From: an uncultured Pseudomonadota bacterium | GTDB lineage: Bacteria > Myxococcota_A > UBA796 > SXON01 | Direction: 5' to 3' | DNA: 64,000 nucleotides | Assembly (NCBI GenBank): GCA_903900265.1 | Contig: CAIUMM010000020.1 | Span: 1-64,000 of the forward strand | Shown here: positions 8,654-17,503 of the stretch, piece by piece | Position numbering within the stretch: position 1 is the first letter of the stretch | Layout of the letters: every line of letters starts with the position of its first letter | The notes under the pieces: generated by a model | Told to the model about the DNA's origin: nothing | The model's input: only the letters and a program-made list of their open reading frames with translations | The model's database searches: none | Translations under genes and position numbers: made by a program

Positions 8654-10423
8654 ATGAACACACGCACTACGCTGACTACGCTCACCCTCGGAGCCGCGCT
8701 CGCAGCGCCCTCGCTGCTGACCGGCTGCGGCAACAAGTATGTAGCCCCCGAGGACTCCGACACAGGCTATGTGTATCAGGACACCCAGAACGTTGAGGAC
8801 AGTGAAACCGGAGATTCCACGGTAGAGACGGCGGACACGGACACATCCGATACGCACGACACGGTCGAGACCGGCGAGACGGCGGACACCGCGAGCGACC
8901 TGCACACCGCGCTGGATGTGTACCCGTCGAACATCGCCGTCGGCGTAGGCGCAGTCTGGACAGAGCGCGCCGTGTCCACCGCAGCAGATGGACTCCGTGA
9001 GGACGCCGTCGGCGTGGCGTGGAGCACCGATGATGCCGCCGTCGCCAGCGTGGACGCGGCGGGGACCATCACCGCCATCGCCGTAGGCAGCACGACCGTA
9101 CACGCCGTGCTGGACGGCTTGGACACTCCGGTGACGATCACCGTCGCCGACGACAATCTGCTCCGCGTAAGCGTGTACGACGCCGCTACCGGGCTGCCCA
9201 TCCCCGACGCTAAAGTCAAGACCAACGCAGGCTCTGCTCGTACGGACGCGACCGGATCTGCGAGCGTCCCCGTCACCGACGGAGGGCCAGCCACGGTGAC
9301 GTCGTACGTCGACGACAGCTACGGCGCCGTCACCTATGTGGGTGTATCGGCGCGCGCGGTGACGGTGTACCTCGAGCCCAAAGACTCGACCGGCACCGAC
9401 GCCGACCTGCAGGGCACGGTCGACCTGAGCAGCTCCGAGCCGCCCGACTGGAATGAGGTCGGGGTTGGAATCGTCGTCCCCAGCCTGAATCGCGCGCTCG
9501 CGCTGCTCACCGTGGACGACCTGTTCGGCGCCGATCGGGATGTCACGGTGTTCGGCATCACCGTCGGCCTCCCGTCCAACCTCGTGGTCCAAGGCACGGA
9601 AGAGAGCTACCTCGTGGACTGCTGGCCGGGCGCGGTCGGCAACTGGGGCTTCTCCGGGCCGCTGAAAGTATCGGATGTATCGAGCGGCATCACCAACACC
9701 GCGGACGCTCTCGCGCTGCTGATCGCCAACCTCGGCACGATGACCTGGGGTTACAACACCGGCGCCATCGCAGCAGGCGACGCGACGGCGACGCTGGACC
9801 TCGTGCCCGGGCTTGGGTTCACCGACTCCCTCAGCGTCGCGTTGCCGGCGCTGAGCGTCGGATTCCACGGGGACGAGCAATATCTGGTGTTCGCCGCAGA
9901 TGAGCACGTCGACGACGGATGGATGGTGACCGGCATCAGCACCGGTACCTCGTCCGCAATGGTGCAGACCGTGCCCTCGGGGTCGGTGCTCGACAGCATC
10001 GGATCGGGCGTCATGGCGCTGGCGCAGGTGGGTGGAATCGGCTCCGGAGGTGCGACGTCCGCTACCTTCGGGAGCGTAGCGGCGGACGGGAGCGTCACGC
10101 TCCCGCCCCTGCAAGATGTGGCGGTGATCGACGCGTGGGACCCCGCGACCGCCACGCTTGGCGTCACTACCGACACCGAAGCGAACTTTGTGCGCGTGCG
10201 ATTTACCGACACCCGCCACCACATCCACGACCTGTTCCTCGCGCCGGGAACGTGGACGGGAACGCTCCCCAACGCGGTGTCGGGCTTTGGGAACGCCGCA
10301 GCGACCATCGAGGTCAGCGCGACACAGACGGTCGACGGCGCATTTGAAGACTGGCTGATCTCGGGCGCGGTCGACATGGGCCAAATGTCAGTCCTGACAT
10401 CTGCCCGCACCTTGCAGGAATAG
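8654..10423 (+). CDS. Lipoprotein with Big_2 Ig-like domain and DT-rich spacer
   Basis: A 589-residue lipoprotein. The start at ATG 8654 gives the signal MNTRTTLTTLTLGAALAAPS followed by LLTGC. About 70 residues of Asp/Thr/Glu/Gly-rich low-complexity spacer follow (many DTSDTHDT-like steps), as is usual for surface lipoproteins of Myxococcota. Next comes a Big_2-type Ig fold (LDVYPSNIAVGVGAVWTERA, VAWSTDDAAVASVDAAGTIT, ending VTITVADD) and then a carboxypeptidase-regulatory-like stretch (VSVYDAATGLPIPDAKVKT). The C-terminal 350 residues are beta-rich with no recognised family. It probably sits on the outer membrane. The following mutase gene is 10 bp away. Confidence 0.7.
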   Translation: MNTRTTLTTLTLGAALAAPSLLTGCGNKYVAPEDSDTGYVYQDTQNVEDSETGDSTVETADTDTSDTHDTVETGETADTASDLHTALDVYPSNIAVGVGAVWTERAVSTAADGLREDAVGVAWSTDDAAVASVDAAGTITAIAVGSTTVHAVLDGLDTPVTITVADDNLLRVSVYDAATGLPIPDAKVKTNAGSARTDATGSASVPVTDGGPATVTSYVDDSYGAVTYVGVSARAVTVYLEPKDSTGTDADLQGTVDLSSSEPPDWNEVGVGIVVPSLNRALALLTVDDLFGADRDVTVFGITVGLPSNLVVQGTEESYLVDCWPGAVGNWGFSGPLKVSDVSSGITNTADALALLIANLGTMTWGYNTGAIAAGDATATLDLVPGLGFTDSLSVALPALSVGFHGDEQYLVFAADEHVDDGWMVTGISTGTSSAMVQTVPSGSVLDSIGSGVMALAQVGGIGSGGATSATFGSVAADGSVTLPPLQDVAVIDAWDPATATLGVTTDTEANFVRVRFTDTRHHIHDLFLAPGTWTGTLPNAVSGFGNAAATIEVSATQTVDGAFEDWLISGAVDMGQMSVLTSARTLQE

Positions 10424-10433
10424 AAGGAACCCC

Positions 10434-12680
10434 ATGTCCACAGCGAACCCCTCAGACCCCCACGCGCTGCTCGCTACCGCGCGTTCGGCCTTCGCCTCGC
10501 TCTCGGTACGGGACGAGGTGAAGACACAAGCCCTGACCCACCTGAATCGCTGGCTCACCGAGCCGACGTTCGCAGCGTACCAGCCGATGATCACCACGCT
10601 CATCGCGCAAGCGCGCTGGGATCTCTTGCTCGACAGCTTCTACCAGGTGCTTCCCTTTGGCACGGGCGGCCGACGCGGACCGGTAGGCATCGGCCCCAAC
10701 CGATACAACCCGTGGACCCTCGGCGCGAGCGTCCAAGGACACGCCACGTGGCTGCGACGACGCGTAGAAACCAAAGAACCGGGCAGAAACTTCGCGACGC
10801 ACCCGCTTCACATCGTGGTGGCGTATGACGTGCGCCGATACATGGACGCCGGCGGCGTGTATCAAGCCACGGGCGCGACCAATCCCTGCTACGGGATGTC
10901 CAGCAGGGACTTTGCGGAGCTCGCCTGTGGGGTCTACGCCGCCAATGGCGTGCACACGACCATCCTGCCCCGTGAAAGTGACACATTTGTGAGCACACCG
11001 GAGCTGTCCTTTGCGATCCGTCATCTGAAGGCGGATGGAGGCCTTAATATCTCGGCCTCGCACAATCCCCCCGATGACAACGGCGGGAAGTTCTACAACG
11101 CCCTCGGCGGCCAAGAGGTTCCGCCGGATGACGAGACCATGGCGGACGAGGTCGCGCGCGTCGGGGATGTGGACAGCATTCCGTTCGTCGACGCGGGAGC
11201 CTTCGTGCGTCCGTACACCACCGACATCCACGCCGCCTACATCGCCGTCAACCAGCAGCCGGTCTACAGCCCGCACCCGCGGGGGTTCCGCCAAAACATC
11301 CACGTGGTGTTCACCGCGCTCCACGGCACCGGCGATACTACGGTTGTCGAAGTCCTGCGCGCGGCCGGCTTTCGCGTGACGCTCGAGCCGACACAAGCAA
11401 CACATGACGGCAGCTTCAAGAACGTGCCGTTCCGAGCGCCCAACCCGGAGGTGCGCGCGAGTATGAACGCTGCGATCGCCCTCGCGGACTCCCTCGACGC
11501 CGATCTCGTCATGGCCTGCGACCCCGACGCCGACCGCATTGGGCTCTGCGCCCGGGACTACACCACCAAGCGCTCCGACGGGACACCCGGCGGCTTCCGG
11601 TTCTTCACCGGGAACGAGATCGCGGTGCTGCTCGCCGAGCACATCGGCCGCAACACCCACGGGCGCACGCTAACTGGCGGCGCCGGGATCGTGATGAAGA
11701 CCGAAGTGACCACCGGCCTCGTCCGGCGGGTCGCTGAAGGCTGGGGCTTCCGCACCGTCAATCACTTGCTGGTGGGCTTCAAGTACATCGGCGACGGTAT
11801 CCACCAGCTCGAAGCGAATGGGACGTTTCAAGGTCTACAAGGCACGCCGGCGGACTTTGTGCTCGGCGTCGAAGAGTCCCACGGCGCGCTGGTGACCACC
11901 GCCATGCGCGACAAGGACGCCGCTGGGGCCGCCCGGTTGCTGGCGGAGATGGCGCTGGATCAGAGTGTACTCGGCTCTAGCGTAGAGGGCGCCCCGCCGG
12001 CGACGCTCGCCGACGCACTCCGACACATCTGGACGCGTTGCGGCTACGTACACAACGAGCTGGTCTCTACGGTGATGCGCGGGGCTTCCGGCAAGAACAC
12101 CATTGACCGAATCCAAGCCAGCATTCGCGCGAATCCTCCCACCGAGGTCGGCGGTCTGAGGGTCAGCGCGTTTGCCGACCGGGCGGACCCTGCGGGCCCG
12201 CTCGGACCGATCAAGAGCGGGACGGACGCAGCGAGCCGAGATGTGTTGGTGTTTCAGTTTGACGATCGCGCACGCATCCTGCTGCGTCCTTCCGGAACAG
12301 AGCCCAAAAACAAGATCTATGTCGAATACTGCGGAGAGCCGGGAGAGCCGCTTGAGGCCAGCGCACCCCGCGTCGCCGCAGCAGCCCGCGCGCTCGCACG
12401 GGCATTCACGCGCGACATGCTCGCGCGGGTGGACATCCAGCTTCCCGAATGGGCGCTGCTGGTGTCCGACCTCGTGGCGATCGAGCAGAAGCAGGCTTTC
12501 GCAAACGAGTTCGTCCCCGGTTTGGTCGCGAACCTCCACAAGCCCGATGTACAGACGTGGATTGACGAAGCGCTGAAGAGCTACGGTAAGGATGGGCGAG
12601 GCCTCGTGCGTGAGGCGCTGCAGGCCTGGGCCCAAAATCAAGGCGAGGTCGGAGCGCTGGCCGTCGCAGCGCTGGGCTAA
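10434..12680 (+). CDS. Alpha-D-phosphohexomutase (phosphoglucomutase-like)
   Basis: Moves phosphate between C1 and C6 (or C5) of hexose or pentose phosphates through a phosphoserine. All four family motifs are visible: the phosphoserine loop SASHNP (Ser209), the Mg2+ loop DPDADRIG (363-370), the sugar-binding loop GVEESHG, and the phosphate-binding loop RPSGTEPKNKIYVE. At 748 residues it is longer than usual (450-600); the excess is an N-terminal region and a helical C-terminal tail after the phosphate-binding domain. The motif wording resembles PGM2-type enzymes, so phosphopentomutase activity is an alternative. It supplies activated sugars to glycan synthesis. Three bases separate it from the next gene. 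Confidence 0.9.
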   Translation: MSTANPSDPHALLATARSAFASLSVRDEVKTQALTHLNRWLTEPTFAAYQPMITTLIAQARWDLLLDSFYQVLPFGTGGRRGPVGIGPNRYNPWTLGASVQGHATWLRRRVETKEPGRNFATHPLHIVVAYDVRRYMDAGGVYQATGATNPCYGMSSRDFAELACGVYAANGVHTTILPRESDTFVSTPELSFAIRHLKADGGLNISASHNPPDDNGGKFYNALGGQEVPPDDETMADEVARVGDVDSIPFVDAGAFVRPYTTDIHAAYIAVNQQPVYSPHPRGFRQNIHVVFTALHGTGDTTVVEVLRAAGFRVTLEPTQATHDGSFKNVPFRAPNPEVRASMNAAIALADSLDADLVMACDPDADRIGLCARDYTTKRSDGTPGGFRFFTGNEIAVLLAEHIGRNTHGRTLTGGAGIVMKTEVTTGLVRRVAEGWGFRTVNHLLVGFKYIGDGIHQLEANGTFQGLQGTPADFVLGVEESHGALVTTAMRDKDAAGAARLLAEMALDQSVLGSSVEGAPPATLADALRHIWTRCGYVHNELVSTVMRGASGKNTIDRIQASIRANPPTEVGGLRVSAFADRADPAGPLGPIKSGTDAASRDVLVFQFDDRARILLRPSGTEPKNKIYVEYCGEPGEPLEASAPRVAAAARALARAFTRDMLARVDIQLPEWALLVSDLVAIEQKQAFANEFVPGLVANLHKPDVQTWIDEALKSYGKDGRGLVREALQAWAQNQGEVGALAVAALG

Positions 12681-12682
12681 GC

Positions 12683-13165
12683 ATGGGTGAGCTGACCGCC
12701 GTGTGCACGGAGTGCGGGTCTGCAAAGGACCTGCCGCTGCTGCGGTGCGCGTCGTGCGGTCACATCCCGGCGGGCGACGACCGCCCCCGCAGCCTGATCG
12801 CTTCGAGCCGCATGCTGGATCCGACGCAGCTCCGGGAGGTCCAACGTCGCATCCAGGTCGGCGAGCCCTTCCGTCCCTCCCTCGACCGGATCGCAGCCGC
12901 GCGGCGTATGCTCGCGGGCGCGGCCGCCGCTGACCCGTTTCAGTTCACTGTGACACAAGCGATACTTCTGGTGCTTGGAAACCTGCTGCTGACCCCCGCG
13001 CTCGGGTTCGCCGTATGGTACGGCGTACGCAGTCGGCCGGGGCTCGGTGGTCGTCAGGCGCTGTGGCTCACCGTACCGGTGAGCTTGGCAGTGACGCTCG
13101 GCTGGATTGGCTGGATGTATGCCAATCGAGCGGCGCTACCCACCGCAACGCCCGGCGTACTGTGA
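12683..13165 (+). CDS. Zn-ribbon protein with two membrane helices
   Basis: A 160-residue protein. The N-terminus has a small zinc ribbon: CTEC at residues 8-11 and CASC at 22-25. A soluble linker follows. The C-terminal half has two strongly hydrophobic segments (AILLVLGNLLLTPALGFAVW and LWLTVPVSLAVTLGWIGWMY) predicted to span the inner membrane. No family recognised. It starts 3 bp after the mutase stop, so the two are co-transcribed. It converges on the CPBP protease gene 10 bp away. Confidence 0.7.
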   Translation: MGELTAVCTECGSAKDLPLLRCASCGHIPAGDDRPRSLIASSRMLDPTQLREVQRRIQVGEPFRPSLDRIAAARRMLAGAAAADPFQFTVTQAILLVLGNLLLTPALGFAVWYGVRSRPGLGGRQALWLTVPVSLAVTLGWIGWMYANRAALPTATPGVL

Positions 13166-13175
13166 CGCCGAGCTC

Positions 13176-13961
13176 CTACATGGGGCGCACGCCGTAGGCC
13201 GTATCGAGGAAGATCACCGACACATTGCACCACGCATGAAAAAGGGCGCCGGCGAGCGGGCCCCCGGTACGCTCCCGCAGCCACCCGAAGGCCAAGCCCG
13301 GGAAAAAGATCGCAAAGTGCCACCACTGAAACTGCACCAGCGAGTGCCCGAACGCGAAGTACAGACAGGCGATGGGCAACGACCATCCGAAAGGAGCCCC
13401 GAAGAGCAGGAACCGGCGCTGAAACACCTCATTCAGTCGCGTCTGCATGTAGCCCCGATAAAAAAACTCCTCGGGTAAGGCCACAAAAAACAGGTGGTAT
13501 GGAACCAGCAACCAGGCGTCGTGAGGAAGCCGAAGGGCAGGATGTTTATGGAAAATCAACGTCTGATAGTAGTGATAGCCGATCAGCCAGGGGATGAGCA
13601 TCAGCACGATCATGCTGCCGACCAGCTTCGCGGCCGAGACCCACGCCGCACGATCGGAAAAGTCAGGGATCGCCAACCGATAGGCGTAGCTGTCCACGCC
13701 CCGCAGCCGGCATAGCCCAACGGGCGCGTAGATGAACAAGAAGGGCACAAGCGCGAGCGTCCAGTCCGGGAGGCCCATCGCTTGAACCGCTAAAACACCG
13801 CGGATGCCCAACAACGTCGCCAACCACAGGAGCGTCAGCTCGACAAACACGCGCTTTCGAGCTCCGGGGGGCACCCCCTCCGTGCGGTCCCCGAGCCCCA
13901 CCGCAACCAAGGAGCCCGCGCCGTTGCCTTCCGCGTCCACAGGGGACTGGGCGGGCGTCAT
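13176..13961 (-). CDS. CPBP-family intramembrane glutamic endopeptidase
   Basis: A 261-residue polytopic membrane protein of the CAAX-protease/bacteriocin-processing (ABI) family. All catalytic motifs are present: EExxxR at E164-E165-R169 (PEEFFYRGYMQ), FxxxH at F202-H206 (FAFGHS) and HxxxN at H242-N246 (HAWCN). The first 35 residues are soluble, and about seven hydrophobic segments follow. The ATG overlaps the stop of the acyl-CoA dehydrogenase gene as ATGA, so the two are coupled. In Myxococcota some CPBP members act as myxosortases on MYXO-CTERM tails. Nothing here proves that role, and no MYXO-CTERM substrate was seen in the window. Confidence 0.9.
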   Translation of the reverse strand: MTPAQSPVDAEGNGAGSLVAVGLGDRTEGVPPGARKRVFVELTLLWLATLLGIRGVLAVQAMGLPDWTLALVPFLFIYAPVGLCRLRGVDSYAYRLAIPDFSDRAAWVSAAKLVGSMIVLMLIPWLIGYHYYQTLIFHKHPALRLPHDAWLLVPYHLFFVALPEEFFYRGYMQTRLNEVFQRRFLLFGAPFGWSLPIACLYFAFGHSLVQFQWWHFAIFFPGLAFGWLRERTGGPLAGALFHAWCNVSVIFLDTAYGVRPM

Positions 13962-15595
13962 CCGATCACCGCCCGGATGCGGTCTTCCAAGTCGGGATCG
14001 TTCAGCGGGTTCAACGAAGCATCGTGCATCGCCGCGTAGTGGCGGACGATCGCATCGGGCGCGCCCTGCGCACGAAGCAGCGCCGCCTGAACGATCGGCC
14101 GCGACTGCTCGACGAGATCACGCCAGACGACCGCGGCGTCCTTCCGCGACAGCGTCTGGTCCCAAAGCGCCGCAAGCCCCTGAACGGCGGCCGCGCCAGC
14201 GACACCGACGCGCTGCTCCAAGTAGGTGAACATAGGACGATGCAGGCCTTTCTTGGCGTCCCGCAACAGCTGGGCGCAGAGCACACCATGGCCTCCCTCC
14301 CAGGCTTCGATCACCAAGCTGTCACGTAGAAGTCGGGGTAGAACAGAGAACTCTTCGATGGCGCCATTGCCGCCCACGATCTCAATGGCGTCACGCACTC
14401 CGGCTGGGCACGTCAACGCGGTCCAGATCTTGTTGAGGTTGACCAGCATCCGCCACGCCGTAGGCTCGGTGGGGCCGGCGCTACCGAGCGCGATGCGGTC
14501 CGCCATCGCCGCCAAGTCGAAGGTCAACGACCGACTCGCCCAGGCCTCGCACTGCAATCGCGCGAGGGTTCGAGCGACCGACGGGAACGCGAGGATCGGG
14601 CTTCCGAAGGCGAGCCGGGTGCGGGCCCACGCGTCAGCCTCTCGCCACGCACGTTGCAACATTCCCGAGGCGCAAATCGCATTGTACAGGCGAGACGTGT
14701 TGAGCACGGTCTCCACCGTCTGCTGAAAATCAGCGACGGGCCATCCATACGCGCCCTGAAAGTCCACCTCAGCGGAGGCCATCGAGCGCGTTCCCAACTT
14801 CCATTTGAGACGTCTCACCATGTATTGATTGGGCGTGCTGGCAGGATCCAGCAGGTCCAACCCCGGCAGCGCTCGAGGCACCACAAACGCGCGTAGCCCC
14901 GTCGTCCCTACGGGTGCCCCCACCGGGCGCGCCGTCACGAGGAACAATCGCGCGTCGATCACCGAGCAAAACCACTTCTCGCCGGTCAGCTTCCACCAAC
15001 CCGGCGCGTCCTCTGCAGGCGAGGCCGAGAGCACGTTCGCCCCAACGTCCGAGCCGCCCTGCAGCTCTGTCAGAAACTGACTCGCGTGGAGCATGTCGGC
15101 GTAGCGCGGCGAGAGCAGCCCCTGCAGCCAGGGCGCCGGCAGGTCCGTGGCGCGCTGACACACCTTGATCATGCCCGCCGTGCACGCGAGCGGGCAACAC
15201 CAGCCCCCCTCCCCGTTCTGAGCGAGCAGATACAGCAAGGAGAGCGTCTGCAGCTCCTGACCGGGGCTGCGATATCGGCCCAGCACATCGGCAGCCCACA
15301 CGGCCTCGCCGATCCGATGGTGATCCGGGTGAAAAACGACGCTCTCCGTGCGGCGGCCATCCGCGTCGTAGCGTTGAAGCCGCGGCAGGTTCTCGTCGCG
15401 ATTGGTGTTGCGCGCCAGCGCGTCCACCTCAGCGGCGCATCGCGCTGCGAAGCGGCGTAGCTCCGGGAACTCCGGCGCTAACGACCGGAAGTGCGGATCA
15501 TCCGCCAGCCAATCGGAGCCCACGCGGCCGCGCCAATCCGCCAGCGCGGCGCGCGTAGACTCAGGCGTTGGAGGAGAAGACGGCGTGGGAACCAT
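13958..15595 (-). CDS. Acyl-CoA dehydrogenase family protein (AidB-like subgroup)
   Basis: A 545-residue flavoprotein, longer than the 380-400 of classical acyl-CoA dehydrogenases and close to AidB-type members. Diagnostic pieces are LTELQGGSDVGAN (flavin-binding), then WKLTGEKWFCSVIDA, and near the C-terminus an ALR-type helix with EIVGGNGAIEEFSVLPRLLRDSLVIEAWEGGH. This last stretch is the counterpart of the IYEGTNEI region and carries WEGGH, which is typical of AidB/DUF-type members. It oxidises an acyl thioester or related substrate with FAD. The substrate is unknown. It overlaps the CPBP gene by four bases. Confidence 0.88.
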   Translation of the reverse strand: MVPTPSSPPTPESTRAALADWRGRVGSDWLADDPHFRSLAPEFPELRRFAARCAAEVDALARNTNRDENLPRLQRYDADGRRTESVVFHPDHHRIGEAVWAADVLGRYRSPGQELQTLSLLYLLAQNGEGGWCCPLACTAGMIKVCQRATDLPAPWLQGLLSPRYADMLHASQFLTELQGGSDVGANVLSASPAEDAPGWWKLTGEKWFCSVIDARLFLVTARPVGAPVGTTGLRAFVVPRALPGLDLLDPASTPNQYMVRRLKWKLGTRSMASAEVDFQGAYGWPVADFQQTVETVLNTSRLYNAICASGMLQRAWREADAWARTRLAFGSPILAFPSVARTLARLQCEAWASRSLTFDLAAMADRIALGSAGPTEPTAWRMLVNLNKIWTALTCPAGVRDAIEIVGGNGAIEEFSVLPRLLRDSLVIEAWEGGHGVLCAQLLRDAKKGLHRPMFTYLEQRVGVAGAAAVQGLAALWDQTLSRKDAAVVWRDLVEQSRPIVQAALLRAQGAPDAIVRHYAAMHDASLNPLNDPDLEDRIRAVIG

Positions 15596-15627
15596 TCGGG
15601 CTACTTACCCGAACGGAGCCCGCCCCG

Positions 15628-15843
15628 TCAGCGGTGCGCAGCGAGGATCTGCTGGATGCGATCCTTTCCACGAAGCTTCAGCCTCTTGACTCGGGCGATC
15701 TCCCGGCTCTCGGACTCGCTGGGATGACGAACCGTCATCGACGTGAGCTGAGTCTCGTACTTTTGGTGCTGGGTAAACAAGTGGCGCAGCTCATCGTTTT
15801 TGGCAGAGAGCCGATGAATCAGCTCAAGCTCAGAAGACTCCAT
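15628..15843 (-). CDS. DUF465 (YdcH-like) small coiled-coil protein
   Basis: A 71-residue protein read from ATG at 15843, with GGAG about 8 nt upstream. The longer reading upstream of this ATG has no family similarity. The sequence ESSELELIHRLSAKNDEL, followed by HPSESESREIARVKRLKLRGKDRIQQIL, has the pattern of DUF465: an N-terminal helix, then a loop, then a Leu/Lys-rich helix ending LKxxKLRxKDxI. Function in the family is poorly defined. It is likely an all-helical cytosolic protein. It lies 32 bp upstream of the acyl-CoA dehydrogenase gene on the same strand. Confidence 0.75.
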   Translation of the reverse strand: MESSELELIHRLSAKNDELRHLFTQHQKYETQLTSMTVRHPSESESREIARVKRLKLRGKDRIQQILAAHR

Positions 15844-16024
15844 AGAACACGCTCCGGGTGTACGTTGAATGTACGGAGGACGACGGCTGCCCGTCAAGTC
15901 CGGTCGTGGATTTCACGATGGCCTGACGTGGTGCGGCTGGCACCGATCCCGCGAGGCAAACGTGCTGTGATACAAATGGCAGCTTGCTCACCCTCCACCA
16001 TGCCACGCTCCGCAGGACGTCCTA

Positions 16025-17503
16025 TTGAGCGTAGGTAGGACCTCCCTGCTGCTTGCGCCGTTAGCTCTGCTCGGGCGGGCTGCGGCGTTCTTTCTCCCTA
16101 TTGTACTTGCGGCATGGTTTGGCGTTTCTCCCGCGATGGACGCGCTTTATTACTCCTTGAACGTGCCGACGTTTCTGCTCGTGCTCTTGGCCGCAGCGGT
16201 AGGCACGGTCATCGTGCCGGGGTTTGCGAGCCTCGTGCAGCGCGCGCCCGAGCAGCAATCCGAGTGGCTGAGCGCCGCCGCGACGCTGGCGGTGTCGATC
16301 GCGATGTGCCTCGGCGTCCTGACCGCGGCGCTGCTCCCGACGGTGCTCACGCTGACCCAATTTGACGAGAGTACCCGCACGCTCGCGGTGCGCGTGTTCT
16401 GGCAGCTGCTGCCCTTCCTCGGAGTCAACGTCCTCTGCGCCGTGGTGAAGGCCGGCTGCGATGTACACGGACGCTTCCGCGAGGGCGCCGCAGCGCCGTT
16501 GTTCCGGGCGATGGGGATCATCGGCAGCGCTTGGGCGCTGCGCGGCTACGGCCCCGCGATCCTCCCCATCCCGTTGACGATCGGGCACACCGCCGAGGTG
16601 CTGTGGCTGATCTGGGTGCTGCGAGGCGCCGGCGTGCGCCTGTGGCCGACGTTCAACGCACCGCCGGACATGTGGATCGCGGCGCGGGCGCTCGGCCTCG
16701 TGCTCATCGGCGAGACGTTGTTCGCGGCGAACACCGTCATCGACAAGCAGTTCGCGGCGGCGCTCCCCACGGGGAGCGTGAGCATTCTGGAGTACGCCGA
16801 CCGAGCGCGACTCATCCCGATGACGCTCATCGAAAGCTCGTTGTTGGTCGTTGCGTTCGCGACCTGGGCGCGCGCACGCGCGAAGGGCGACCACGAAGGC
16901 TTCCATCGCGCGGTCTCCACTGCCATCTGGTGGGTGTTCCTGCTCGCACCGCCCGTGCTTGGCGGCATGGTCGTAGGGCGCGCTGCGATGGTCACCCTGT
17001 TGTTTGAGCACGGGGTATTCTCCGCTTCCGACACCCCGCCCACCGCCGCAGCGTTGGGCGCGTTCCTTCCCGGCGTGCTGGCGACCCTCTGCGCGGCGCT
17101 GTGCATCAAAGCGCACGTCGTCGCCGGCAGCCCGCGCACGGTGCTTGGGCTCGGCCTGCTCTCCTTCGTCGTCAACTTTGTGCTGAACAGCCTGCTGATG
17201 GCTCCGTTCGGGCTGGTCGGGCTCGCGTGGTCGACGACCGGAGCGAGCACGGTGGTGGGGCTCACGGCGTGGATGCTGTTCACGCCAAAGGCACGGGCGG
17301 CGCTGCCTACACGGCAATGGGCGCCGGCGTTCCTCCTCGCGGCGATGAGCGCTGCGCTGACCAGCGTGGCGGTGTGGAACAACGTCGAGCCGCAGTCCCT
17401 CTTGGATCTCACGCTTTGGCTCTGGGCCGTCCCGTTTGTGGGGCTGCTGGCGTGCGGCGCCTGGTTTGCGCGACAGGCGCAGGAGCCCGCCCAAGCCACA
17501 TGA
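16025..17503 (+). CDS. MurJ/MviN-like lipid flippase
   Basis: A 492-residue polytopic membrane protein of the MOP superfamily with about 13-14 hydrophobic segments. The first 60 residues (SLLLAPLALLGRAAAFFLPIV, AWFGVSPAMDALYYSLNVP) follow the MurJ pattern, including the A-x-DA-F/Y-like step and an Arg early in helix 1. It probably flips an undecaprenyl-linked precursor (lipid II, or an O-antigen-like unit). The start is TTG at 16025; an AGGA motif lies 9 nt upstream. Because a sulfotransferase-like gene overlaps its stop as ATGA, it may serve a dedicated surface polymer rather than peptidoglycan. Which of these applies is not decidable here. Confidence 0.85.
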   Translation: MSVGRTSLLLAPLALLGRAAAFFLPIVLAAWFGVSPAMDALYYSLNVPTFLLVLLAAAVGTVIVPGFASLVQRAPEQQSEWLSAAATLAVSIAMCLGVLTAALLPTVLTLTQFDESTRTLAVRVFWQLLPFLGVNVLCAVVKAGCDVHGRFREGAAAPLFRAMGIIGSAWALRGYGPAILPIPLTIGHTAEVLWLIWVLRGAGVRLWPTFNAPPDMWIAARALGLVLIGETLFAANTVIDKQFAAALPTGSVSILEYADRARLIPMTLIESSLLVVAFATWARARAKGDHEGFHRAVSTAIWWVFLLAPPVLGGMVVGRAAMVTLLFEHGVFSASDTPPTAAALGAFLPGVLATLCAALCIKAHVVAGSPRTVLGLGLLSFVVNFVLNSLLMAPFGLVGLAWSTTGASTVVGLTAWMLFTPKARAALPTRQWAPAFLLAAMSAALTSVAVWNNVEPQSLLDLTLWLWAVPFVGLLACGAWFARQAQEPAQAT